NCBI GenBank assembly: GCA_026120185.1
Contig: JANUWF010002285.1
Span: 1,736,001 to 1,800,000 of the forward strand
Source of the DNA: Voacanga thouarsii
Lineage: Eukaryota; Streptophyta; Magnoliopsida; Gentianales; Apocynaceae
Length of the DNA stretch: 64,000 bases
Direction: 5' to 3'
The notes beneath the pieces are model-generated. The model searched no databases. It saw nothing but the letters and a program-made list of their open reading frames with translations, and was not told the DNA's origin. Positions 22,684 to 34,199 of this stretch are shown in pieces (position 1 is the stretch's first letter; each line of letters begins with the position of its first letter). The position numbers and the translations under genes are program-made.

Positions 22684-24242
22684 GTAGGAATATGGACACT
22701 CCTTGACAACCACCTGTGAAAGCAAAAAATAGATCAAAGAATTGGCCTTCGTTCTTTTGTTTTAATTCCAAAGAGAGACCAAGAGCATGAAATAAAAAAA
22801 AAAAAAATGCTTTTTGTTATCGTTTCACCCAAAACAATACGGGATCCATCCTGTATTTTTTATTTTAGTTTATTTTATTTTATTTTACCCTTGGTCTCAT
22901 GCATTTGGCCAAATAAAATTATTTACTCTTGGGTTTGAACACCCATAAATAATAAGCATCAAATATTTATTTTCTAGGCTTCATAAAATATCCCAATAAA
23001 TAATTAACAAGCCCAAATAGAATAATATAAAATATTAGGCCTTTTATCTACTTTATATCAAGGTTAATTTTCTAATTATTCAATCTAGGCCTTAAGCCCT
23101 GAATAATTAATTAACCAATTAAACTAGATAAAATATATACTATCTCTTGGGCATTTTATTTTATTCTAGTCCAATAATAAATTAGACTACTTAAACAAAA
23201 TAAAATAAAACCCATAATTATTAGGACCAATTCATTAACCTAAATCTATCAAGACTTAAGGGTTATTCTAGGGACCAAATGACACATCGTATTTGGCTAC
23301 TAAAATGACCAAAATACTCCTGCTATATAAATAGTTGTATTTTGTATTTTAAATATTTCCTAATACCATTATAGGAAATATTGACCCCAAGGATAATGCT
23401 GCATTAGCAAAGTCTCTGACCTAGATGTGTAATGACTAAAATACCCCTCTACGCATCGTTGTACATTTAGAGAGGAATAGTGTATTAACACCTTTTTAAA
23501 AGACATCTACCATCCTTAGACCTCTAGTCCAATGATCCATGACTCCTAGAATGTTTTCGTTTTTCAAGGGAGCTACCCCAAAGCAAACATGCAAGTCATG
23601 TTTCCCAAGGCTTTGGATATTTAGATCATTTGAATAGTCACAAGGGGTGATATAGCATAGAAACTATCTTGTACAAGTCTTTCTTAACTAACTAGTCATA
23701 TATATCCAAAATACAAGTATATCAACTATACAAAAGAATCTCAGCCACAGCATATCAAAGTACATGCTTCTAGCTTCGTTAGACCACCAACTTATACTCA
23801 ATACGTTGAGTATTAGTCTACGTTATAGCAGTAATAGTCTGGGCTTCCTCTAAATGGTACTTTCAAAAACCACTATTATAGGTCTTGTTCTACGTCTTTG
23901 AAATACGGTCATACTAGAAAATGAGTGGATTACCCACTGGCTTAAGGTAAGCCATTCTCCATTGGGAATTCATAACACAATAATCTAAACATGATAAGAT
24001 TCCCATCCTCACCAATCGATTAAGAACAAATATTTTATTTGTTAAGTAATTCGTGGTCCATACCTTATTGTGAAAGATAACCATTCACATGGACCACTTA
24101 CTTAAATATAATGGGTCTTTTCCAAATGAAATTGTACATAAAAGTAATGTAAAATTCACAAATAATTTTGAGAATAAATGTTTTTATTAATAAATTCGAT
24201 AATTACATTAGAAACCTAGTCTAGAGGGTATACATTCCAACA
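22684..24242 (-). repeat. Copia C1 3' LTR
   Basis: About 1.56 kb, ending ATTCCAACA next to the tract. Large parts match the C3 LTRs, such as the blocks around 22925-23010 (CCCAATAAATAATTAA), 23310-23420 (ATGACCAAAATACTCC; AAATATTGACCCCAAGGA) and 23690-23780. The first ~230 bases differ from C3. The start TGTAGG at 22683-22684 is set by comparison and may be off by one or two bases. Confidence 0.75.
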
Positions 24243-24257
24243 ATCTCCCACTTGCAC
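24243..24257 (-). other. Copia C1 polypurine tract
   Basis: Minus strand GTGCAAGTGGGAGAT between the end of the pol frame and the 3' LTR, the same as in C3 and C2. Confidence 0.85.
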
Positions 24258-24779
24258 TCTAAGGCTAAGAATGTCCATAGATGCCCATCCCTATGGCATC
24301 TAAGTATCTCTTGAAGACTCTCTCAATCAAAAGCTTGGTGAAGGGATTTACTTGGTTGTTCTCTAAGGCTATCTATTCCACCATGGTTTCCCATCTCTGG
24401 ATGAAATCCCGAATCAGGTGGAACTTCCTCTTGATATGTTTCCCTTTCTTGTGGTTTGGGTTCTTTGGATTGCGAGACTACTTCAGTATTGTCGCAGTAC
24501 ACCACAATCAGTCTGTCCATGTGTGGCACGACCGTTAGTTCTGAAAGGAACTTCTTGAGCCAGACTGCTTCCTTGGATGCCTCCAAAGCTGCTACATACT
24601 CAACTTCTATGGTTGAGTCAGCAATGCAAGATTGTTTGATACTCCTCCATGAAATAGCTCATTCAGACAAAGTGAAAACATATCCACTACTGGATTTTCT
24701 CTTATCCTTATCTGCCTGGAAGTTTGAGTCTGTGTATCCAGTAGGAACTAAGTCATTAGCCCTGTAAACTAGGATATAA
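24258..24779 (-). pseudogene. Copia C1 RNase H
   Basis: Minus-strand reading with YTDSNFQADKDKRKSSSGYV (first catalytic Asp), SWRSIKQSCIADST, VEYVAALEASKEAVWLKKFL (catalytic Glu in V-E-Y) and VVYCDNTEVV (catalytic Asp). The C-end follows in a shifted frame before the tract. It ends the pol polyprotein of C1. Broken by stops and a shift near 24490. Confidence 0.8.
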
Positions 24780-25740
24780 TCTTTCGTACCTTTGAGGTAC
24801 TTGAGAATATGCTTTACAACTTTCTAATGAACCTCCCTAAGGTTTGACTGATATCTGCAAACTATGACTACAACAAAGTAGATATCTGGCCTAGTGCACA
24901 GCATGGCGTACATGAGACTTCCCACAGCCGAAGCGTAAGGAATCCTACTTATCCTGTCTTTTTCCTAATGAAACTTAGGATAGTCCTTAGAACAAAAAGA
25001 TAACCTATGTCTACAAGGGATTAGAGCTCCCTTGCATGAGTCCATGCTAAACTTGGCCAGCATCTTGTCAATGTATATTGCTTGGGATAATCCTAACATT
25101 CTCTGCTTCCTATTTCTAAGAAGTTTAATCCTGAGAATGTAACTAGCTTCTCCCAAGTCCTTTATACTGAATTGACTAGACAACTAAACCTTAGTAGATG
25201 ACAATGTTCCTATATCATTCCCAATGAATAGAATGTCATCTACATATAGGACAAGAAGAACTACATTTATACCGTCCAATTTCCTTTATACGCATGGTTC
25301 ATCCTTGTTTTGAATGAAATCGTAAGACTTTACAGTCTCATTAAAATGAATGTTACATACTCTAGATGCCTTCTTAAGTCTATAAATAGACTTCTTAAGC
25401 TTGCAAACCATATGTTCCTAGCCTTTAGCAATAAAACCTTTCGGTTGGAACATAAAGATGTCTTCATTAAGATGGCCATTAAGAAATGCCGTCTTGACTT
25501 CCATTTGCCACATATCATAGTCGAAATGACATGCAATAGTGAGCAGGATACGAATGGACTTAAGTATAGCTATCAGGAAAAAGTTTTCCTCATAATCAAT
25601 TCCTTCTTTCTGAGTATACCCTTTTGCCACAAGCCTAACTTTGAAGGTTTTTACCCTCCCATCTGCTCCCCTCTTTTTCTTGTATAGCCACTTACACCCA
25701 ATATGTTTTACCCTTTTAGGTAAATCTACAAGATCCCAAA
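24780..25740 (-). pseudogene. Copia C1 reverse transcriptase
   Basis: Readable motifs: VRLVAKGYTQKEGIDYEENF, WQMEVKTAFLNGHLNEDI (catalytic Asp in the K-T-A-F-L-N region), CKLKKSIYRLKKASR, LLVLYVDDILFIGND (intact Y-V-D-D), SSQFSIKDLGEASYIL and SAVGSLMYAMLCTRPDI. Several stops interrupt it. The fold is that of Ty1/copia polymerase, nearly co-linear with C3. Confidence 0.85.
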
Positions 25741-26039
25741 CTTAATTGACGTACATAGAGTTAATCTTAGCTTTCATTACTTCATGCCTTAGATTTGCAA
25801 CGGCATCAGCAATAGCCTCCTCATATCTAGTGGATCTTGTTCTTGATGGTCAGAGACCAACTCGAAAGCCTCTCATATCTACCTTTCTAGAACTCTAGAT
25901 ACTCTTCCACTACAATGAAGCTCCGTTTGTACAGGTTCTTGAGGTTGTGCCTTTTCTTGTTCCACAATCGGGTCTAAAAAAGTTGATTCCGAAGATAACT
26001 TCTCATCGAGTTCCAACCTTGTAGAACCTTTAGTGGAAG

Positions 26040-26985
26040 TACTTTAATCATCCTCTAAGTATCTAACATTAGTATTTATGAGTTCTTTTTGCTCCTTGCG
26101 ATGGTAAAAGTAACCTCTTTTTGTCCCTTTTAGATATCCAACAAAATAGCATAATTCTGATCTTGGTTCTAGCTTATCTCCGTTAATCAGTACATAAGTT
26201 AGATAGTCCCATATCCTGAGATGATTTAGACTTAGCTTATGCCTAGTCCACATCTCATAGGGCATCCTAAGTACTAACTTAGAAGGTATAAAGTTTATAA
26301 TGTATGCTTCTATTTCAAGTGCATATCCCTAAAAAGAGACCGGAATAGTAGCATAAGATATTATGCTTCGGACCATTTCCATCAATATCTAGTCCCTTCT
26401 CTCAGCTACTCCATTCTACTGGGGTGTGCCTAGCTCATGATAAAATTGTTTAATACCAAATAAATCCTTGATGTATCATATAATCCTTGAATTCACCGAG
26501 GAGATACTCTCTCCCATAATCCGATCGTAAGGTTTTGATCAATTTACTTGTCCGATGCTCCACTTCAGCCTTAAAGTCTTTGAACTTGTCAAAAGAGTCA
26601 GACTTGTGCCTCATTAGGTAGACATAACCAAACCTTGTATAATCATCCGAGAAAGTGATGAAGTACTTAAAAACCCCTCTAGCTTGTGTAGATAAAGGAC
26701 CACACACATCAGTATGAATAAGGCCCAATAATATCTCCTTAGTACTATCAGCCTTTTGGATGAACGACTTTTTCGTTATTTTTCCCATAGGGTAGGATTG
26801 ACATTGAGGCCAACTTTCCAATCTTAATGAGCCTAAGGGCCCATCATGGATTAATCTCTAAATCCTAGTTGAGTCAATGTGACCCAACCTCAGATGCTAA
26901 AGATATGAGTTATTAACATTAGTCTTTCTTTTCTTACTTAAAGGTTTAGATTAAGAGTTATTTATTTGATTATTTGTAGGATTTA
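26040..26985 (-). pseudogene. Copia C1 GAG-pre-integrase and integrase
   Basis: LIHTDVCGPLSTQARGVFKY carries the first catalytic Asp; IKTLRSDYGREYLLGEFKDY the second, with R-G-G changed to Y-G-R. The third acidic residue lies in a scrambled stretch near 26400 with a stop. PYEMWTRHKLSLNHLRIWDY closes the piece. The zinc-binding part before it is also broken (26820-26960). Known role: inserting element DNA into the host genome. Confidence 0.75.
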
Positions 26986-27380
26986 AAAAGAAAAAGTTTC
27001 CATACATATGCCCTGTACGTAAAACTTCTCCATTTCTACTAATAGCAATACCAGAATGGAAAGAAACAGAATATCCATGATTTATTAGCTTTGCAACTGA
27101 AATTAAATTCCTCCTAAAACTGAGTACATATAAAATATCCTTAAAAATAACTACTCTATTACAATGAAAAAAATAAGATCCAGCTCTCCCACTGTAAGGG
27201 CCCATACTTGTGCTCCATTTCCTACTCGTAGTCCATGCTCACCTTTCTAGAGTGTTCTTATCTTCTTAAACCGCTGTAAAAAGTTACAGATATGATCAGT
27301 GACTCCAAAATCAACAATCCAAGTGGAAGTTAATCCAACCATTGAAATTAACTCTAGATAGAGAATAATACCTATAGGGT
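26986..27380 (-). pseudogene. Copia C1 protease
   Basis: TSTWIVDFGVTDHICNFLQ stands where copia proteases have D-S-G-A-T-D-H; Ser is replaced by Phe and Ala by Val. DLIFFIVIE and NLISVAKLINHGYSVSF follow in two frames. The active motif is therefore lost in this copy. Confidence 0.75.
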
Positions 27381-28165
27381 TTTAATTGGTCTGAAGCTCC
27401 GAACACTCATTTTTCCAGTATCCCTTTTGCCTGCACTTGAAGCACTTGCCCATGGGCTTGTTGGGCTGGTTCTTAGGTTGGGCCAATACATTTTCCTTCT
27501 TTTTCTTGAACTTTCTGGGCCCAGAAGAAGAAGTCTTAGCAATCATAGCCTTGGACTGTGGATTCATGACCTTCTTTGCCACCTGAAGATCTTTCATTAT
27601 CTCGGTTAAACTTATGTTTAACTTATTCATGTAATAATTTAACTTGAAATGAGTAAAAGAGCCCAGAAGAGATTCAAGAACCATGTCCACTTGGCTCTCG
27701 AGGTCAATAACAGCCCTTAAGACTTCTGCTTCCTCGAAAGTAGCAATCATCTTGAGCATATGCTCTCTGATCGATGCTCCCTCAACCATCTTAGTGTCGA
27801 TGATAGTCTTAACAGCCTCCTGCCTTGTGGGACGGCTTTTATCTACGAATATCGTGGCAAGTCATTAGCTAATATCATATGCAGTGGTCATGTGCTCATG
27901 TTTAGACTGCAGCACATTAGACATGGAGGCCAACATGTAGTAATAAGCCATCTCGTCGACCTTCTTCCGTGCTTTCTCAACCTCTCGCTCTTCAATGGTA
28001 GAACTCTCCTTGATAACAGAGTAGGTGTTGTAGAGGACATACTTACACTCCTAAGCAGTAAGTATTATATCCAAGTTTCTTTTTCAATCTACATAATTCG
28101 GACCTGTTAGCTTATTCTGACGGAGAATAATGACCAAATGACTAAAAGAACCTCCACCAATTATT
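27381..28165 (-). pseudogene. Copia C1 gag
   Basis: The frame begins at GGGSFSHLVIILRQNKLTG; the start codon seen in C3 (ATGG) reads ATTGG here. The body has SIREHMLKMIATFEEAEVL, LLGSFTHFKLNYYMNKLN and a Lys-rich tail, then the zinc knuckle CFKCRQKGYWKNEC, where the third position His of C-x2-C-x4-H-x4-C is Tyr. Capsid/nucleocapsid of a copia element, inactive. Confidence 0.8.
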
Positions 28166-29371
28166 TCTGAAAATAAACAATAAAAGAAAACTCAGTTTGT
28201 GAAAAACAAAATAATATGTGACTTTATCTTTATATTAAATCCGATAATAGTTAACCCTATCACTATTATCTTTAATATGAATAATTTAGCTCTTAGGAAA
28301 ACTGACATAGCTTCTTGGGAAGATTAACAATTTCCTAAGCTAAGTGTATTAACCACCACAAATTAATTTCCCTTCTAGGTAATGATCTAGAAGATAACTC
28401 CAACGTGGGATAACCATTTCTTCTCATTTTTTATGGACATTCCTAGCACTATAACCTCCAACGTACGCTGGCCAATCATAACACCTGTCCCGGGTTATTA
28501 ATTACATCAATCCATTAGTTCTAGATCCTTGTGGTATCCCCATCCTATACGAGTTCACTTTCAAGGTGACACAAGGGGATCCACGATCTCTAATGAGGAT
28601 CATGATGGAAGTCGTAGGGCCGTTGGAAATCCTCTCACACTTAGTATTTTAAAATAAGGATTTTCTTGGAAAATATCATTTGAAAATTTCAATTAAGTTT
28701 TCTTTTAACTCAAAAATAAAATATCTAAACCCATAAAAATTTCTATGTCCAGGTTTATACCCTTTGAGAAATTTTTTTATGGAATAATTTATGTTAATAA
28801 ACTTAATAATTTCAAAAATTTCCAATAAAACTTTCGAGAGATTTTGATCTCAACTTTAATTTGACAAAAATAATTTTTCTTGTTAAAATTAAATCAAAAT
28901 GTTTTTCTATTTTAACTCACAAAAATATCTAAATCTAAAATATTTTCTATGTCAAGGATAAAATCTTTTAAGAAAATAACCAAGAATTAATTTTTGTTTG
29001 AATTAAAATTAACCATTTAATTTAAGAAAAATATTTTTCTTTGTCAAAAAATCCCAAAGACTTTGGTCTTTGAGAAAACACGCACATAGGGTACCAAAAA
29101 AAAAAAAAAAAGCATGTTAGAAAAATGTAAACGTTTTTATACTTTTCCATTCTTTTAACATAAGTGTTCAAATAATAAATTAAACGCATTAATTAATTAA
29201 TGATCTTGTTTAATCCTAAATTTCCTTTACTATTATTTTTCATGCAAAATATTCAAAGAATATTAACTATTGCATTAAAAATAACTTCACCTAGTGTAAG
29301 ACCAAATACCAATTTTTTTTATCGCTGGTCTAGTGCACCCGCCACACTGGATCATGGCCTATGGGAAAAAC
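28166..29371 (-). other. Copia C1 leader, conserved with C3
   Basis: Noncoding 5' region of C1. It contains a block at 28480-28640 that matches C3 at 49850-50020 closely (words CCTGTCCCGGGTTATTAATT, CACGATCTCTAATGAGGATC, GGAAGTCGTAGGGCCGTTG). Two imperfect ~200-base units at 28705-28915 and 28916-29075 follow, each ending in a small hairpin. It stops abruptly at about 29371, fused to the 5' LTR edge, so primer site and most of the LTR are gone. Confidence 0.7.
28705..29075 (-). repeat. Two tandem leader units in C1
   Basis: Each unit has AACTCAAAAATAAAATATCT or its variant, then CTATGTC-AGG, then CTTTGAGAAA or a variant, and a hairpin (28838-28851; 29056-29071). The same pair stands in the C3 leader at about 50095-50470, so the doubling predates the split of C1 and C3. 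Confidence 0.65.
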
Positions 29372-29527
29372 CCATGGATCTCTTACTTAAATACAATGGG
29401 TCTTTTCTAAATGAAATCGTGCACAAAAGTAATGTAAAATTCACAAATAATTTTGAGAATAAATTCTTTTATTAATAAATTCGATAATTACGTCAGAAAC
29501 CTAGTCTAGAGGGTTTACATTCCAACA
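29372..29527 (-). repeat. Copia C1 5' LTR remnant
   Basis: Matches 24087-24242 with few differences (AATGGGTCTTTT, AAAATTCACAAATAATTTTG, GAATAAAT). The remaining ~1.4 kb of the LTR and the primer site are missing; the left edge is directly leader sequence. Confidence 0.8.
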
Positions 29528-30116
29528 CAGCTCTAGCCCTTTTTTTTCTTTTTTTTTTTTTACTACTAGGCAGTGCTGGACTGGCGCTTGGGCCATTTTT
29601 CGGCCTGGCGCCAGGTCAGCTCTGGCCCAATTTTTTTTTTCATTTTTTGTTTTTTTTAAATAAGAACTATCTTAATTAAATGCATGAATACAGTACATTT
29701 AAAACAAGAATTCATAAATTAAAAATTAGACAACCATTAAAATAATAATTAGAAGAGTAATAAAATAATAATAATAAATTAATTTAATTTAAATTAAATA
29801 AAAATAAAAAAATTAGTTCGCCCAAAATATCGTGTTGGTATACATAAGCAAAAAGTACAAACCTAAAAATAAAAAAAGTTAGTACCGACTCAAAATTATT
29901 AACGTAAAAACCATCAAATAAAAACACAATTAGTACACATATTTCACATTAACATCAGGTTAGTAAAATTAAATAGCTACATATACAATATATACAAATA
30001 CACAAAGACAAGTTAGTAATTATGAACATGTATCTACCTATTTACAAATTCACATGGATAAATTAACAAAATCAAAGCTCTCATGAAATTGTTCCCCAGC
30101 AATGGTGCCAAAAGCT
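29528..30116 (-). mobile_element. Element A interior, right part, noncoding
   Basis: About 590 bases between C1 and the primer site. It starts with T-runs and GC-rich words (GGCCTGGCGCCAGGTC near 29608), then A-rich DNA. No reading frame. It corresponds to the 5' untranslated part of element A. Confidence 0.65.
30094..30113 (-). other. Element A primer-binding site
   Basis: Minus strand TTTTGGCACCATTGCTGGGG directly after the LTR end ACACATCA. It is the same block as in element L, with two changes from the common TTGGCGCC.TTGCCGGGG form. Confidence 0.8.
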
Positions 30117-31942
30117 TGATGTGTAAATTTTTGGTATATAAAAATCATCAAATTTAAATGCATCCCTTAGTTAAGTTTTAATTAAAACATTAATCCCAAA
30201 ATATACATACGAGCAAGTATACTCATCGCAAGCACAATATAGGGAATTAACGAGTATCGATCCTCAAAGGAACAAGTACACACTAATAATTTTTCATTCA
30301 TTGTTTAACCGACCAAATAAAGTGAGAAAATAATAAAATAAATAAATAAATACAACTCGAGGATGTGAAAATATGTAATTAGACAAATATTCTTGAAAAC
30401 ATGACTATGAACCACTTTGCAATTATCACAATCAATTATTATATTGGCATCATGAAGGATTTAATATAGACCCACTTCGTTTGCAATCTATGGAATCACT
30501 ATCTTCTAATTAAATTAACGAACATATTCTATGTCGACTAACTTATCCAAAAGATGTATTAAAATCAATCCTCATATAAAACCTCTATATTCTTGGTGAT
30601 TTAAAACATGAAATTAGTCAATGAATCCATATTCTAGCAATCATTAACTAACCTTTGATTACCAATGTTCTAGACAATTAACCTTTTTTTCCAGCAAGGT
30701 AAGAGATAACAAATATGATATTAGTTAGATTAAAACCATTATCAACCTATTTGTCAAGGAAGTTAACAATAAGAATTTATTGGTCAATTTCATAATAAAA
30801 CAAGTAATCAAATACCAAGGAAAATAATTAATTCGTCAAAGAACTAAATTAACTCAAAATCATAAATCCAAGAATAATATCTAAGTACAATTAACGAATT
30901 AAACTCATCATTGTTTAAGAAAAAGAAAATAAAGGAAAGAGATAAATACTCATAGACAAGCCTCTCAACTTCCAAATAAAACTCCTCCAAGAATCAATGC
31001 TCCCTGAGTAATTTCTCTAGAGAAAAAATATTGGTGATACACTTAAAAATATATCTAGTCACTACATTGTGCACCCCCTTTTTCCTATGTAAATAGCCTT
31101 TATTTATAGGCTTACAAATTTCCTAAAAGAATTCTAAGTACAAAAGAAGTAATTTCCTAAAAATACAAAACCTAAAAGGAGTAGTAATTTTCCTGATAAA
31201 ATTCTAAATAAAAATAAAGGGGGTCTACCGACTTCAATTGTGAAAAAATTGGACACTTATTTTGTGTTTAACTACTGAGCACATTCTTTTCTTGAATTTG
31301 GCTTCACACGGAAGCCACCAAAATCGCTGAAGCTACCCAAGTAATTGAAATCTCCTTTTCTTCTTACATCGGCTCATCCGAACCACTAACTGAGTTGCAA
31401 ACAAGCCACGCATAGTTTCAATTTATTTATTTCCTTTTTGCTCATCCGGGGCTTAGCCGAGCCACAGCTTATCTTTACACACATTCGGGCATGATAAATA
31501 TTTTTTTCCCTCTTTTCTTTATTTCTTTGCTGGCTTTGTTTCTTTGTTCAACGTTCAAGGCCCAATCGATTTCTCTTTTGCTTTTGTCCTTTGGTTGAGC
31601 TACCCCATCCATGGCTTCTACCTTTGAGCCAATGTCTTCTTTTCCTTTCTTTTAACAAATTTTCCATTTGTTCCTCTATTTCGTTTAATTTCTTTCTCTT
31701 TTTTCCTTTATTCTTCCAGTATAGGACCGGCACCAGGTCCATCTTCTTGGCCTGGTGTTGGGTCTGTATTGAAAAATTACACAATTAGCTCCAAATTTCA
31801 CCTATTTTTGCATAAAATTACTTAAAAGTATTTTTATAAGTGAAATATCAAATAGGAAGGAATATGACTAGTTATTATATTAAAAGTTTCTCAAATTAGC
31901 CTCAAATAACTAGGAAAATAACAATGATTTTAGCCCCTATCT
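30117..31942 (-). repeat. Element A 5' LTR
   Basis: 1826 bases, TGATGTGTAAATTT at the left, GCCCCTATCT at the right (last A replaced by T). Matches the 3' LTR throughout except the ~211 bases at 30208-30418 that the 3' LTR lacks. TATA box at 31096-31109. GC-rich words GGACCGGCACCAGGTCC at 31726 and GGCTTAGCCGAGCCACAG at 31450. Confidence 0.85.
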
Positions 31943-31947
31943 AGTAT

Positions 31948-33010
31948 CTTGTTTGGAACTCTTCCAACATATTACCCCTCCATACAACTTAAACACGTAG
32001 TTAAACTGTGATTTGAAATCATCTTTATTGGATTTAAAAATGGCATCAGTATACTCATTTATTTTCAAATCATCTCCTCCATATACTAGGAATACATCCT
32101 TAGTCCTTTGCAAGTACTTAAGGATATTTTTCACAGTTGCCCAATGGCCCTCACCAAGGTCAGATTGGTATCTGTTTATCAAACTAAGAGCACAAAATAT
32201 ATCGGGTCTGGTACATATCATAGAATACATGATGGATCCGACTGTCAAAGTATATGGAATCCTACTCATGTGATCCCTTTCAACTTGTGTCTTTGGAAAC
32301 ATCGACTTTGAAAGACTTATCCCATAGGACATATGTAAGAATCCTCTTTTGGATTGATTCATGCAAAACCTCTTTAGTACTTTATTTATATGTGTAGACT
32401 GTGAATATCCTAGCAACATTTTTGATCTATCTCTATAGTTCCTAATTCCAAGAATATAAGTTGTATCTCCAAGGTCTTTTATGGAGAATTTTTTGGACAA
32501 CCAAACTTTTACTGACAAGTACATTATTTGCTATTAATAATATGCCATCTACATAAAGTGATAATAAAATTATAGCACTTCCACTAACCTTCCTATATAC
32601 ACTAGGTTCATCAATATTTTGAATGAAACCAAAATCTTTGATTGTTTCATCTAAACGGATGTTCTAACTCTTAGAAGCTTGCTTTAGTTCATAAATGGAC
32701 ATTTTCAGCTTGCACACTTTTGTGCTAACCTTAGACGTAAAGCTCTTAGGTTGTGTCATATGCACTTCTTCAGTTAGGTTTCCATTTAGGAAAGCTGTTT
32801 TCACATCCATTTGCCAGATGTCATAATCATAATAAGCAGCAACGGCTAGGAGTATTCTGATGAATTTCAGCATAGAAACTGGTAAGAATGTTTCATCATA
32901 GTCAATACCATACTGATAATAATAACACTTAACTACCAGTCGTGCTATATAGGTAACTATATACCATCCATGTCTATTTTCTTCTTGAAAACCTATTTTC
33001 ACCCAATAGG
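31948..33010 (-). pseudogene. Copia C2 reverse transcriptase
   Basis: Motifs in order: YYYQYGIDYDETFLPVSMLK, WQMDVKTAFLNGNLTEEV, CKLKMSIYELKQASKS, then SLYVDGILLIANN. The catalytic Y-V-D-D reads Y-V-D-G, a loss of one metal-binding Asp. FSIKDLGDTTYILGI, TVGSIMYSMICTRPDI and VICWKSSKQDT follow up to the insertion point of element A. Few stops, so the piece looks younger than its neighbours, yet the active site is dead. Confidence 0.85.
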
Positions 33011-33720
33011 TTTAATTTCTTTTAGTGGATCAACCAGAGTCCATACTTAGTTAACATACATGGAATCCATCTCTGATTTCATGGTTTCAAGCTATGTGTT
33101 AGATTCTGAACTATTCAATACCTCATTCTAAGTAGTAAGCTCATCATCATCTATGAGCAATACGCCATTGTGGTCACTAATAAGAAATCCATATCTTTCA
33201 GATATCATATGTATCCTACTCAACCTACGAGGTTCTTGTGTAGTTGAAGGGTCACCTATTCTCTCAATAGATATAGGATTAGATGGTTAATCCTTATTTA
33301 TTTGTTCTTCTTGAACTTCACTAAATTCATTCTTACTCCCACTATCCCCTTTAAGCCTGTGCTCCTTCTCTAAGAAGATGGCATGTTTCGAAAGAAACAA
33401 TTTATTTTTGGAGGGGAGGTAGAAGTAATATCCAAAAGATTCTTTTGGATAACTCACAAACAAATACTTGTCAGACTTACTGTGAAGTTTGTCTGACTGT
33501 GGCCTTTTGACAAAAGTAGGGCTACCCCATTATCTCTAAGAAAATCTTTAAACTCTTGGCTTAAATATTTACCTCCTCAATCAAATCTTAGAGTCTTAAT
33601 ACTTTTTCCAAATTATTTCTCTACTTCATTTTTTATGTTTTTATACTTTTCAAAAGCCTCAGATTTGTATAGCCTAAATGACATTGCCATAAATAAGATG
33701 AGAATTAATTACCCCTCCTT
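33011..33720 (-). pseudogene. Copia C2 integrase remnant with two deletions
   Basis: Only islands remain. LWQCHLGYTN (start of GAG-pre-integrase) is fused near 33664 to SEAFEKYKNIKNEVEK, skipping about 100 codons with the zinc-binding part and first catalytic Asp. Then IKTLRFD, GGKYLSQEFKDFLRDNG is fused near 33512-33525 to RPQSDKLHSKSDKYLFV, skipping about 80 codons with the third catalytic residue. YYFYLPSKNKLFLSKHAIFL and the linker to the polymerase follow. Confidence 0.7.
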
Positions 33721-33879
33721 AGTTTCTTATTGTTTACATTAAGGATTGAATTATCCATGTCTAGAACATAAAAGCTATTAACCAAAGTTGCAGAACCTTA
33801 ATGAATATCGTTCGATGAAAAAGAACAATATTTATTCTTAAAAATTAAATGAAATCTATACTGAAATAATATTTTTCAA

Positions 33880-34152
33880 TAAAACTGGCATATAATAATA
33901 GTTTTAAAGTTCTAAAACTAATCTTAAAGGCAGGTGTAACTCGTAAGTCCCCACAGCAAGTGCAGTAACCTTTACTCCATTTGTAGTACTTAGGTCCACG
34001 TTGCATTTCTCAAGCCTTCTACTGTCCTTTAGTCCCCGCAAGTTATTGTACAAATGAGGTTTACATCCGGTATCTAATTCCCATATATCATTTCTAAAGA
34101 TAGTATTAATTTTAAGCATGAACATTCTAGGAGTAGAAGTAGAAGTGCCCAC
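33880..34152 (-). pseudogene. Copia C2 protease
   Basis: STPRMFMLKINTIFRNDIW then ELDTGCKPHLYNNLRGLK: the D-T-G catalytic triplet is kept. VDLSTTNGVKVTALAVGTYE and LHLPLRLVLEL follow. It matches the protease of C2' at 63720-64000, where the triplet is also intact. Confidence 0.75.
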
Positions 34153-34199
34153 AAGCTTCTTCTTCTTATTCTTTTCCTTAATGGTCTCTGAGTAGGTTT

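Larger units (their letters stand above)
22684..29527 (-). mobile_element. Copia element C1, 5' LTR mostly deleted
   Basis: A minus-strand copia element inside element A. 3' LTR 22684-24242, tract 24243-24257, pol and gag 24258-28165, leader 28166-29371, then only the outer ~155 bases of the 5' LTR (29372-29527). The two LTR ends match in ATTCGATAATTAC, CCTAGTCTAGAGGGT and TACATTCCAACA. The flanks GAGCT (22679) and CAGCT (29528) could be an imperfect target duplication. C1 is a close relative of C3 in gag, pol and leader. Stops break every domain. Confidence 0.8.
18522..31942 (-). mobile_element. Element A, non-autonomous Tat/Athila-like element with copia C1 inside
   Basis: Complete minus-strand LTR element: 3' LTR 18522-20118, interior 20119-22683 plus 29528-30116, 5' LTR 30117-31942. 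The 5-base duplication AGTAT flanks both ends (18517-18521, 31943-31947). It has a primer site (30094-30113) and polypurine tract (20119-20133) in the right places. Without C1 the interior is about 3.15 kb and has no gag or pol reading, as in element L. It landed in the RNase H region of C2. Confidence 0.85.
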
